Shown here: piece by piece, positions 29,855-36,465 of the stretch
Position numbering within the stretch: the first letter of the stretch is position 1
Layout: each line of letters starts with the position of its first letter
From: an uncultured Mycoplasmatota bacterium
Lineage (GTDB): Bacteria > Bacillota_I > Bacilli_A > RF39 > UBA660
Reading direction: 5' to 3'
Length of the DNA: 38,669 nt
NCBI GenBank assembly: GCA_900554615.1
Contig: USIB01000007.1
Location: 1 to 38,669 of the forward strand
The notes under the pieces: generated by a model
The model's input: the letters and a program-made list of their open reading frames with translations, nothing else
What the model was told of the DNA's origin: nothing
Database searches by the model: none
Translations under genes and position numbers: made by a program

Positions 29855-30880
29855 TTACCTACCTCTAACTTTCTCTTTGTTATCATATATTAGTTTATTA
29901 ATATTACTTAAAATCTCATCTTTAATTTTATCGTAATAAACAACATGCTCTATTGTTTCCTTCACTTCATTAATTCCTATTTGTTTTTCTTCTTCGGTAT
30001 CACAATCTATCATCAATGATCTTTTAATATTAAATTCTAACCATTCAAGTCTTCCATTATTAGCATAATAAATTGCTTCCCAATCTACGTTCATATCTAA
30101 TTTAGTATTTTCAATGTAAGCCTAAAAGAATGCACTAAATTTACTAAAATCTATATTACACTTTTCATATCCAGACCAGCAAAGTGCTAGTTCATATAAT
30201 TCCAAATATGGATTAGAATAACCTAAACACTCTAAATCAATTAATTTATAATCATCATTTAACCACATTACATTTTTACTATCCATATCGTTATGACATA
30301 TTGCACTAAATTTTGGTAAATCATTAACTGATATATTACCTTTATTCATACTTTCATTTAATATATTTAATTTATCATATATCATATCATAAATAACTGA
30401 ACCTTTTTCTTTTGCTAAATCAATATAATATTTAAAATCTATATTTCTAGTTTTTGCCTTTACTTCATCTTTTTTTAAATCAATATTGTGAATATAAGCA
30501 AGTAATTTTCCTATCTTCTTACAATGTTCAATAGTGATTTCATCATCTTTTAAAGATTTACCATCAAACCATTCATATACATAAAAATATTGTCCATCTA
30601 ACTCCTGCATTTTTTTATCATTAAATTTTAATGAATATACTGCATCAATATTGTTATCTTTTAATATTTCTTCTAATTTATCTGCTGTATTAAAATTATT
30701 CATTGCAGTCGGTCTTTTCATAATATTAGGATTAAGTAACTTAACAATATATCTTCCTTTATCAGTAAATAACTTAAACATCCTATGCGTTAGTCCCCCT
30801 GATACTTGAGATATTGGTTCAATTAAATTACCTAAATTTAATTCATCAATCATCTTATTTAAAAATTCATTAACATTCAT
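29855..30880 (-). pseudogene. APH/choline kinase-like phosphotransferase split by an in-frame TAG
   Basis: One frame from the ATG at 30880 (GGGAGTGATAAT upstream) to the stop at 29855 is interrupted only by TAG at 30122-30124; the codons on both sides stay in the same frame (FSAFF-stop-AYIENTKLDMNVDWEAIYY). The first part (252 aa) has the kinase features GGLTHRMFKL and KGRYIVKLLN, YVYEWFDGKSL, CHNDMDSKNVMW (catalytic loop) and YKLIDLECLGYSNPY (metal site). The second part (79 aa, from a possible ATG at 30094) continues the helical C-terminus NNGRLEWLEFNIKR. Probably a recent nonsense mutation; the catalytic part could still be made. Read-through is a remote alternative. The natural substrate is likely a small alcohol or amine, unknown. 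Confidence 0.85.
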
Positions 30881-31017
30881 ATTATCACTCCCAATTCTAA
30901 ATTATTTTTCCTTTTAACATCATTAAATTCGTTAAATCTTTCTAAATCTATATTCTTACTTTTATTTTCTTCTAAAAAATTTATTACAATATTAAACAAT
31001 TCAAAATAAACCACCAT
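30877..31017 (-). CDS. possible 46-aa ORF coupled to the phosphotransferase gene
   Basis: MVVYFELFNIVINFLEENKSK, then NIDLERFNEFNDVKRKNNLELGVII, ending in TGA that overlaps the next ATG (ATGA). The overlap and ordinary codon use favour a translated small protein or a remnant of a larger gene. No strong ribosome binding site (AGAAAGAATAA). Not recognised. The remaining 100 bp up to 31117 hold a possible TTTACT-17-TAAAAT promoter containing the palindrome ATGATATATCAT. Confidence 0.4.
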   Translation of the reverse strand: MVVYFELFNIVINFLEENKSKNIDLERFNEFNDVKRKNNLELGVII

Positions 31018-31117
31018 TTATTCTTTCTAATTTTTTTAATATTCTTGCATATCTTCACTCATAATATTATTTTATCATGATATATCATACAAGTAAATGC
31101 TTTATCAATTATTAATC

Positions 31118-31762
31118 TTAATACATCTTCTCTTTAATTTTACCATTTTCTACTACAAAATAATTATTAATATAATAAGTATTCTTATCTTTTATTACAA
31201 TACATGAATCATTAGGTAAACCTATTATTCTATGTTTATAAGAACTATTAATTATTTCATTTACTTGCTTTCTATTATTAATATCAAAATGAGGATCAAT
31301 AGTTATATCAGTAAACCCTAATCCTTCATAGAAGAATGTCTTATCATAATCATCATCTTTAGAATAATACCCTATCTTACCTAAGTTCATACTACCCGCA
31401 GATATTCCAAGTAATACTTTATCTTTAAATAATTCTTTATAATCTATTCTTTTTATTATATCTAATTGTATTAAAGGATTACCTCCAAATAAATATATAA
31501 TATCTACTTTCTTTATTATACTTATCATATCGTTAATAGAAGTCCTTCTATCTATTAAATAGAAATCTTTAATACTATTAAACATATTTCTTATACCTAT
31601 TTTATCACTAGTACCATCTATTAAAGTATCATTCTTACTATAATCATCACTAGCACATATAATAGCCATACTATTATATCTATCTAATTCTTTATTTATA
31701 ACTTCCTTTATTCCAGTATTAAACCCCTTTACTTTATCACAACCACTAAATAATATTATCAT
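31118..31762 (-). CDS. peptidase E-like (S51) protein 2
   Basis: 214 aa. LLGISAGSMNLG holds the Ser nucleophile; IIYLFGGNPLIQ, DPHFDINNRKQ and IIGLPNDSCIVIKD match its paralogue at 29211-29852 in order and spacing. An opening MIILFSGCDKVKGF differs. Probably a cytoplasmic dipeptidase or amidotransferase-like enzyme. GTAGGTGATGTT precedes the ATG and the gene lies 8 bp after the phosphodiesterase gene, so they share a transcript. Confidence 0.88.
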   Translation of the reverse strand: MIILFSGCDKVKGFNTGIKEVINKELDRYNSMAIICASDDYSKNDTLIDGTSDKIGIRNMFNSIKDFYLIDRRTSINDMISIIKKVDIIYLFGGNPLIQLDIIKRIDYKELFKDKVLLGISAGSMNLGKIGYYSKDDDYDKTFFYEGLGFTDITIDPHFDINNRKQVNEIINSSYKHRIIGLPNDSCIVIKDKNTYYINNYFVVENGKIKEKMY

Positions 31763-31770
31763 AACATCAC

Positions 31771-32898
31771 CTACTTTCTCTTAACTTTACACTTATTTAA
31801 AACTATTAATGGTATCTTCATCTCATCTTCAGTAAAACCCGCATGAGTAGACTTATGAATATGACCTACATTTTTATATTTAAAACACTTATTACTATAA
31901 GCAAGAGCAAAATAATCTCCTAGTGAATCTCTAAAGTATTTATGTTCAGTACCATTACCTAATAATCTACTATTAATAAATTCTTCTTTAGTCATTAATA
32001 CAAAATAATTGCTAAAGTATTTATTAAATAGATAAACAAATTCTTTCTCTCTACCATCTTTGATTTTAAAACAACATAATCTTCCTTCAAAAAAAGTATC
32101 TCCATCAAGTGTATCAAATATATCCTTATAATCTTCTAATATAATAGTATCACAATTAATATGACCATGGTCTGCTACCACAATAAGTAATGTATCATCA
32201 GATATAGTATTATATAATTCTTCTACTTTTTTATTAATCAATTCAAAATAATCTCTAGTCTCTTTACTATCAGTACCAGTAATATGCATAGTAGTATCTG
32301 GTTCAGGATTATATACATAAATGTAATTTTTATCTTTAACATTTAAACTACTTTTAATTTTACTTATCATATCATCGATATCTTCATATTTGTTCTCATT
32401 AAATGGAGCAATTATTTTTGAATAATATTTGCCTTTTTCATTTATTAATTCACAAATATTTTTATACGGAAAATATTTTCTAGCTAATGATACACTATCA
32501 GCATCTATATCAGTATCTTTAATTTTATTAGTAAACATTGTTACTATTTTATTTTCTTTTTTAAAATATAAGTCCCAAGCAAGCCAACCATGTTCTACTG
32601 GTGTAAGACCAGTAAGCATTGATGTTGTTGAGGCAGTCGTAGTCGCGGGTACTACTGAAGATATTTCTTTTAACATATTTCTATATAGAAAACTATTTTC
32701 TCCTAATAATCTTTTTATTAATCTTGATCCCATTCCATCAAATAGTATAACAACTATATTTCTTGGTTTATATTCTTCTAATATTTTATCAATATCATCT
32801 AAAGTGTTATGATAGACATCAAGTTCAAAATATCTTCTAATACTAGATGCTAAACTAACAATACTATTATCATATTCTGGTAATATAAACTTATCCAT
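31771..32898 (-). CDS. alkaline phosphatase superfamily phosphodiesterase/nucleotide pyrophosphatase
   Basis: 375 aa from the ATG at 32898 (GGAAGTGGATAAA upstream); the in-frame ATG at 32928 would lie inside the preceding gene. Metal ligands and nucleophile are visible: VVILFDGMGSRL, PATTTASTTSMLTG (Thr nucleophile), VYNPEPDTTMH, VVADHGH and THAGF. That is the type I phosphodiesterase/nucleotide pyrophosphatase layout with two zinc sites. No signal peptide, so it probably acts on a cytoplasmic nucleotide or phosphoester. It is coupled to the nucleoside phosphorylase gene before it, suggesting a salvage pathway. Confidence 0.88.
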   Translation of the reverse strand: MDKFILPEYDNSIVSLASSIRRYFELDVYHNTLDDIDKILEEYKPRNIVVILFDGMGSRLIKRLLGENSFLYRNMLKEISSVVPATTTASTTSMLTGLTPVEHGWLAWDLYFKKENKIVTMFTNKIKDTDIDADSVSLARKYFPYKNICELINEKGKYYSKIIAPFNENKYEDIDDMISKIKSSLNVKDKNYIYVYNPEPDTTMHITGTDSKETRDYFELINKKVEELYNTISDDTLLIVVADHGHINCDTIILEDYKDIFDTLDGDTFFEGRLCCFKIKDGREKEFVYLFNKYFSNYFVLMTKEEFINSRLLGNGTEHKYFRDSLGDYFALAYSNKCFKYKNVGHIHKSTHAGFTEDEMKIPLIVLNKCKVKRK

Positions 32899-32920
32899 TT
32901 TATCCACTTCCTTTCTTTTA

Positions 32921-33700
32921 TTATTCATAGTTATTTAAAACTACTGCTAATTCTAGAGCAAGTAATAATACCTCTTTCTTTTTATCAATATTAGTAGGAC
33001 CTTCTAGACTTCTTTTGTCCCATACAGTACTATCTAGATTATCTCCGGCATAGTAAAAGGTAAAATATTTCATATTTAATCTTTGACTAACCGAAGCAAT
33101 TACTGTACCTTCCATTTCTACACAGACTGCTCCATTATCTTTAAAATATTTTATTTTATCATTTGTCTCTCTATAAAAAGCATCAGTCGTCCAAGTATAA
33201 CCTTCAGTATAATCAAAATTATATTCATTTAATATCTTAATAAAATCTTCTTTATAATCAGGATTAATTTCTATTGTTTCACTAGGTGAAACATAATGAT
33301 AACTAGTTCCTTCATCTCTAAATCCTTTAGTAGGAATTATAATACTACAATCTTCTATTTTAGAATCAAGTACTCCGCAATTACCAAAAATAATAACTTT
33401 TTGAACACCAGCAGAATATAACTCCTCAATATCTCCAGCAATCCATGGTCCACTTACACCAGCCATAAAAAAGACTATTTCTATATCTTTATATTTTATT
33501 ATATAGATATTTCTTTCCATATTAGCACAAGAAAAATATCCAACTTCAAGTGCACTATACTTTTCTATAACATCATCAAATAAATGTCTAGAAAATACTC
33601 CTACTGCAACACTAGGTAACTTAATATTTTTATCTTGTCCTTCTCTATATTTAAATCCATGTGCTTTAATAAAGCCATCTTCTTCACTAAACTTAATCAT
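32921..33700 (-). CDS. uridine/purine nucleoside phosphorylase family protein
   Basis: 259 aa. VGVFSRHLFDDVI at the start, FMAGVSGPWIAGDIEEL, KVIIFGNCGVLD, and VEMEGTVIASVSQRLNMKYFTFYYAGDNLD are the PNP/UDP family landmarks, including the substrate-binding M-E-G region. It should split a nucleoside with phosphate, base unknown. AAGGAAGTAGATAAA precedes the ATG; nearly the same 25 bases precede the next gene, hinting at local duplication of the start region. It is the first gene behind the structured leader at 33738-33845. Confidence 0.85.
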   Translation of the reverse strand: MIKFSEEDGFIKAHGFKYREGQDKNIKLPSVAVGVFSRHLFDDVIEKYSALEVGYFSCANMERNIYIIKYKDIEIVFFMAGVSGPWIAGDIEELYSAGVQKVIIFGNCGVLDSKIEDCSIIIPTKGFRDEGTSYHYVSPSETIEINPDYKEDFIKILNEYNFDYTEGYTWTTDAFYRETNDKIKYFKDNGAVCVEMEGTVIASVSQRLNMKYFTFYYAGDNLDSTVWDKRSLEGPTNIDKKKEVLLLALELAVVLNNYE

Positions 33701-33737
33701 TTTATCTACTTCCTTTCTTTTATTAATATCATATATA

Positions 33738-33781
33738 GAAAAACCGAAGGCAACTATTCCATATAAGAATAGTGACTCCGG
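33738..33781 (-). terminator. leader terminator before the phosphorylase operon
   Basis: Minus strand CCGGAGTCACTATTC pairs with GAATAGTTGCCTTCGG (one mismatch, one bulge) around TTATATG, then TTTTTC. It sits 38 bp before the ATG at 33700, inside the 5' leader, so it acts as a conditional terminator. Confidence 0.8.
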
Positions 33782-33845
33782 ATTTTATTAATCATAAAAT
33801 ACGTGTAGGTTTTATCCCGAGATAGCTTTATATATCTCCTCACTT
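33738..33845 (-). promoter_or_regulatory. structured 5' leader, riboswitch candidate
   Basis: From the predicted start near 33845 the RNA can fold a three-way junction: P1 AGUGA/UCACU (33840-33844 with 33771-33775), P2 GAGAUA/UAUCUC (33819-33838) and P3 AUAAAA/UUUUAU (33794-33815). The 3' strand of P1 is part of the terminator 5' strand, so the two folds exclude each other. I could not match it to a named class (purine, preQ1, TPP, SAM, glycine, guanidine, ZTP signatures are absent). A nucleoside-related ligand is a guess from the genes. Confidence 0.6.
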
Positions 33846-33851
33846 GTTATA

Positions 33852-33880
33852 ACTATATAATTTATTTTATGTTTTGTCAA
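33852..33880 (-). promoter_or_regulatory. sigma-A promoter of the phosphorylase operon
   Basis: Minus strand TTGACA (33875-33880), 17 bp, TATAGT (33852-33857). Confidence 0.85.
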
Positions 33881-33937
33881 TCATTTATTACACTTTTGTA
33901 AATTATTTAATAATTTCTTTAGTGTATTATAATATTC

Positions 33938-34047
33938 TCATATAAGTCCTAACATTTCACAACTAGGATCATTTATTGCTCGCACCACCTAGAAGCGATT
34001 AACATTTATATTAAAGTATTCTTCTAAATACTTCTTAAAATATATTT
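33938..34047 (-). pseudogene. coding-like remnant of a gene 3' end
   Basis: One minus-strand frame reads KIYFKKYLEEYFNINVNRF, a TAG, then VVRAINDPSCEMLGLI and TGA. It has no start codon or ribosome binding site, yet the composition looks coding. I do not recognise the family. Probably the decayed C-terminus of a lost gene. Confidence 0.3.
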
Positions 34048-34050
34048 TAT

Positions 34051-34121
34051 CATAGAGACTATATTCATATAGGCTCTATGATACCTAATGAAGACTTAAG
34101 ATTAACTTAAGGCTTCATAGG
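34051..34121 (+). repeat. paired-hairpin intergenic element E5
   Basis: Hairpin one (34051-34080): CATAGAG/CTCTATG around ACTATATTCATATAGG. Hairpin two (34084-34121): CCTAATGAAG/CTTCATAGG around ACTTAAG-ATTAA-CTTAAGG. Both carry AG-AC...GG-CT. It follows the ABC exporter stop at once. Confidence 0.75.
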
Positions 34122-34124
34122 CTA

Positions 34125-35855
34125 TTATGAATTTAAAGATTCAGTCTCATAAAGATTTCTATATATCTTACAACTATTTAATAATTCCTTATGTGTGCCC
34201 GTTGCAATAACTCTACCATAATCAACAACATGAATAATATCAGCATCCATAATCGTAGATAATCTATGAGCTACTATTACAATAGTATGATCATTAACCA
34301 AATTATCAATAGTCTTCTTAATATAATCTTGCGAATTATTATCTAAAGCTGAAGTAGCTTCATCAAATAAAATTACTTCACTACCCTTAGATAAAGTTCT
34401 AGCAATAGATAGTCTTTGTTTTTGACCACCAGATAAATTAATACCAGACTCTCCTAATAAAGTATCATACCCTTTAGGTAAAGACATAATATAATCATCT
34501 AAGTAAGCCATCTTAGAATATTCTCTTATCTTTTTAAGAGATATATTCTTATTAATTAATTTAAAATTTTCTTTAATAGTTCTATTAAAAACAAAAGGTT
34601 CTTGTCTAATTACTGATATATGTTTCCTTAACTCTTCTTCACTTAAATCTTTAATATTAATACCATCTAATAATATCTCCCCACTAGTAGTATCAAATAT
34701 TCTAGTAATTAAATTAAATAAAGTACTCTTACCCTGACCAGAAGCTCCTACTACAGCAATCTTCTTATTAGGTTCAATCTTTAAACTAAAGTCATTTAAT
34801 ATATTACCCTCATCAGGATAATTAAAAGTAACATCTTTAAATTCAATTATCCCTTTAACATTATCTAACCTCTTATTACCAAATTCTTCATCTTTATATA
34901 ATCTATTCTCTAATATATCATTTACTCTCGATATAGATACACTAACCTTCTGATATGTTTGTGTTAAGTCATTAATATTCTCTATTAACCAAGTAAATCT
35001 ATATATATAATATGTCATAGCAATAAAGAAAGTCAAATTAATCATCTTATAATATAATAATACTACACAAGTAGCAAATACTAAACACTCTAGCATAGAC
35101 TTAAGTATTCTAGTCTTTATATTAAAACTCTTTTGAATATCTATCTCTCTACTAGATTTATGATATAATTCTTTTATAATACTAGTCATATCACTAATTA
35201 AATTATTTTTAATACCTAATGTTTTAATTTCTCTTATACCTCTAATTGATTCTGTAGTTAAAGAAGTAAATCTATCTTGCTCTTTTCTTCTCTCTTTATG
35301 GATATCTTTAAGTAATGGATTATATTTCTTTAATATTAAGAATAATATTGATACAATAAATATTATCTCTAATCCTATTATCCAAGAATTAATAAATACA
35401 TAAACTATAACTATTAATGATGCTACTAGCGATGATATCATATTAAGTAATCTAGCAAAAGAAAAACTTAATGTATCAGCATCACTTGTTATTCTATTTA
35501 TTATTTCGCCTGATGACATCTTTTCGTAGGCGACTGGTGGTAAACATAATGCTTTCTTATATGTATAAAATCCTAATTTTCTAGTTAACTTACTCTCTTC
35601 TTTATATAATATTGAACTAGCATAAGAAAATACTATTCCACCCATCGTTATTTCTATTATAAAATATATTCCTAAAAATATTAAAGCATTCTTTATATCT
35701 AGTACAGTAATGTATTCTACTACTTTACCATTTAAATATCCATTAAATACTTCTGATAAACCTGCTAAAAATATAATTATACTAGCAAATATAAGTTTAC
35801 CTAAATCTTCTTTAACTAACTTAAGTAGAGGTTTAAATTCTTTCAAACTCTTCAT
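34125..35855 (-). CDS. ABC exporter, fused permease and ATPase
   Basis: 576 aa half-transporter. Six membrane helices in about 20-300, then an ATPase domain with Walker A GASGQGKST (370-378), Q-loop VIRQEPFVF, signature LSGGQKQRLS (474-483), Walker B VILFDEAT (494-501) and H-loop VIVAHRLST. No C39 peptidase domain. It would work as a homodimer exporting a lipid, drug or peptide. TTTGGAGGTGTAAAT precedes the ATG. A 31-aa peptide gene with its own promoter lies just upstream, separated only by a terminator-like hairpin, so the peptide is a candidate cargo or regulator. Confidence 0.93.
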   Translation of the reverse strand: MKSLKEFKPLLKLVKEDLGKLIFASIIIFLAGLSEVFNGYLNGKVVEYITVLDIKNALIFLGIYFIIEITMGGIVFSYASSILYKEESKLTRKLGFYTYKKALCLPPVAYEKMSSGEIINRITSDADTLSFSFARLLNMISSLVASLIVIVYVFINSWIIGLEIIFIVSILFLILKKYNPLLKDIHKERRKEQDRFTSLTTESIRGIREIKTLGIKNNLISDMTSIIKELYHKSSREIDIQKSFNIKTRILKSMLECLVFATCVVLLYYKMINLTFFIAMTYYIYRFTWLIENINDLTQTYQKVSVSISRVNDILENRLYKDEEFGNKRLDNVKGIIEFKDVTFNYPDEGNILNDFSLKIEPNKKIAVVGASGQGKSTLFNLITRIFDTTSGEILLDGINIKDLSEEELRKHISVIRQEPFVFNRTIKENFKLINKNISLKKIREYSKMAYLDDYIMSLPKGYDTLLGESGINLSGGQKQRLSIARTLSKGSEVILFDEATSALDNNSQDYIKKTIDNLVNDHTIVIVAHRLSTIMDADIIHVVDYGRVIATGTHKELLNSCKIYRNLYETESLNS

Positions 35856-35875
35856 ATTTACACCTCCAAATAAAA

Positions 35876-35899
35876 GAACTACCTAATTTAAAGTAGTTC
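35876..35899 (-). terminator. hairpin between the peptide gene and the ABC exporter
   Basis: Minus strand GAACTAC and GTAGTTC pair around a 10-base loop and are followed by TTTTATTT. It lies 31 bp after the peptide stop and 20 bp before the exporter ATG. Likely partial termination or attenuation. Confidence 0.75.
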
Positions 35900-35930
35900 C
35901 CAAGTTAATATAATTAATTATTTTTACTTA

Positions 35931-36026
35931 TTACAAAGTATGTGAAAAACATAAAAGATTCTCACTTTTCTTCAAAACTACTCTATCACTATTAAAAACA
36001 TTTAAATCGAAAACTTTAATCTTCAT
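35931..36026 (-). CDS. 31-aa peptide encoded before the ABC exporter
   Basis: MKIKVFDLNVFNSDRVVLKK then SENLLCFSHTL and TAA. AGAGAGGAGTGAAAACC is an excellent ribosome binding site and a consensus promoter lies 34 bp upstream. The first part is basic and hydrophobic, the last part has one Cys and one His. Either a secreted peptide (signal, bacteriocin or modified peptide) exported by the adjacent transporter, or a leader peptide that controls it through the following hairpin. No maturation enzyme is next to it. Not a family I recognise. Confidence 0.7.
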   Translation of the reverse strand: MKIKVFDLNVFNSDRVVLKKSENLLCFSHTL

Positions 36027-36059
36027 GGTTTTCACTCCTCTCTCTTTAAATTCAAATTA

Positions 36060-36088
36060 AATATATCATATTATTTTATGTATGTCAA
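36060..36088 (-). promoter_or_regulatory. sigma-A promoter of the peptide/ABC exporter unit
   Basis: Minus strand TTGACA (36083-36088), 17 bp, TATATT (36060-36065). Confidence 0.85.
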
Positions 36089-36119
36089 CCATTTTTTGTT
36101 ACATTTATTTTTTTATATG

Positions 36120-36176
36120 CCACTTCAGCCTGTAGTCTTCCGTGGTATGAGAAAGCCTATTCTAGTCTTCCTCATA
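36120..36176 (+). repeat. paired-hairpin intergenic element E6
   Basis: Hairpin one (36120-36145): CCAC...GTGG with TTCAG-CCTGTAGT-CTTCC. Hairpin two (36146-36176): TATGAGAAAG/CTTCCTCATA around CCTATTCTAGT. It shares 18 of its first 26 bases or more with E4. Confidence 0.8.
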
Positions 36177-36278
36177 ATATTTTTTTACTATATTATCATC
36201 TTCCAACTTAGTAATAACAAAACATTTCTTATATAAATCATCAAATAAAACACCTAATATCTTATTATCTATATTCTT
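36162..36278 (-). pseudogene. coding-like remnant ending inside E6
   Basis: A 38-codon minus-strand frame reads KNIDNKILGVLFDDLYKKCF then VITKLEDDNIVKKYYEED and TAG, with an in-frame TAG just before and no start codon. It looks like a decayed gene 3' end next to its trailing hairpin element. Not recognised. Confidence 0.3.
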
Positions 36279-36297
36279 CTAATCAAGTATAATATAA

Positions 36298-36385
36298 ACA
36301 AAAAGCGAGAGCTTTTGGCTCTCTAGGGGGTTTTGGTTATCACACCTACATTTTACTTCGTAGAGTGTGGTCATATCTCTATGAC
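36298..36385 (-). ncRNA. candidate small RNA of about 88 nt
   Basis: Starting about 7 bases after the -10 box, the RNA has hairpin GUCAUA-GAGA-UAUGAC with a GNRA-type loop, a second hairpin CACACUCUAC/GUAGGUGUG (36341-36369), a C-rich single strand AACCAAAACCCCCU, and an intrinsic terminator GAGAGC-CAAAA-GCUCUC then CUUUUUG. No ORF of note. The exposed C-run could pair with Shine-Dalgarno sequences as in several Firmicutes regulatory RNAs. Class unknown. Confidence 0.6.
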
Positions 36386-36391
36386 ACATTA

Positions 36392-36420
36392 ATCATAATA
36401 TATTTTTAAATAAATTACAA
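36392..36420 (-). promoter_or_regulatory. promoter of the candidate small RNA
   Basis: Minus strand TTGTAA (36415-36420), 17 bp, TATGAT (36392-36397). Confidence 0.6.
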
Positions 36421-36433
36421 TACTTTTTACATC

Positions 36434-36465
36434 AGTTTACATATTTTTTACAAAAAGTGTAAACT
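36434..36465 (-). terminator. hairpin at the recG stop
   Basis: AGTTTACA and TGTAAACT pair across 16 bases rich in A and T. No T run follows on the minus strand, so termination strength is uncertain. Confidence 0.4.

Larger units (their letters stand above)
33701..34124. other. intergenic stretch between phosphorylase and ABC exporter genes
   Basis: About 420 bp. It contains the leader terminator and aptamer-like leader (33738-33845), the promoter (33852-33880), a coding-like remnant (33938-34047) and element E5 (34051-34121). Confidence 0.6.
35856..36463. other. intergenic stretch between ABC exporter and recG
   Basis: About 600 bp that is not empty: exporter hairpin, 31-aa peptide gene, its promoter, element E6, a coding-like remnant (36162-36278), a candidate small RNA (36298-36385) with its promoter, and a hairpin at the recG stop (36434-36465). 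Confidence 0.7.

Noticed and set aside
33741..33760. Glycine riboswitch-like CCGAAGG on the plus strand
   Set aside because: It is the complement of the leader terminator stem; the rest of the glycine aptamer is absent and no plus-strand gene follows.
34125..35855. ABC exporter as transporter of the RiPP from 17417-23713
   Set aside because: It is about 10 kb away with its own promoter and peptide gene and no peptidase domain; no sequence link found.
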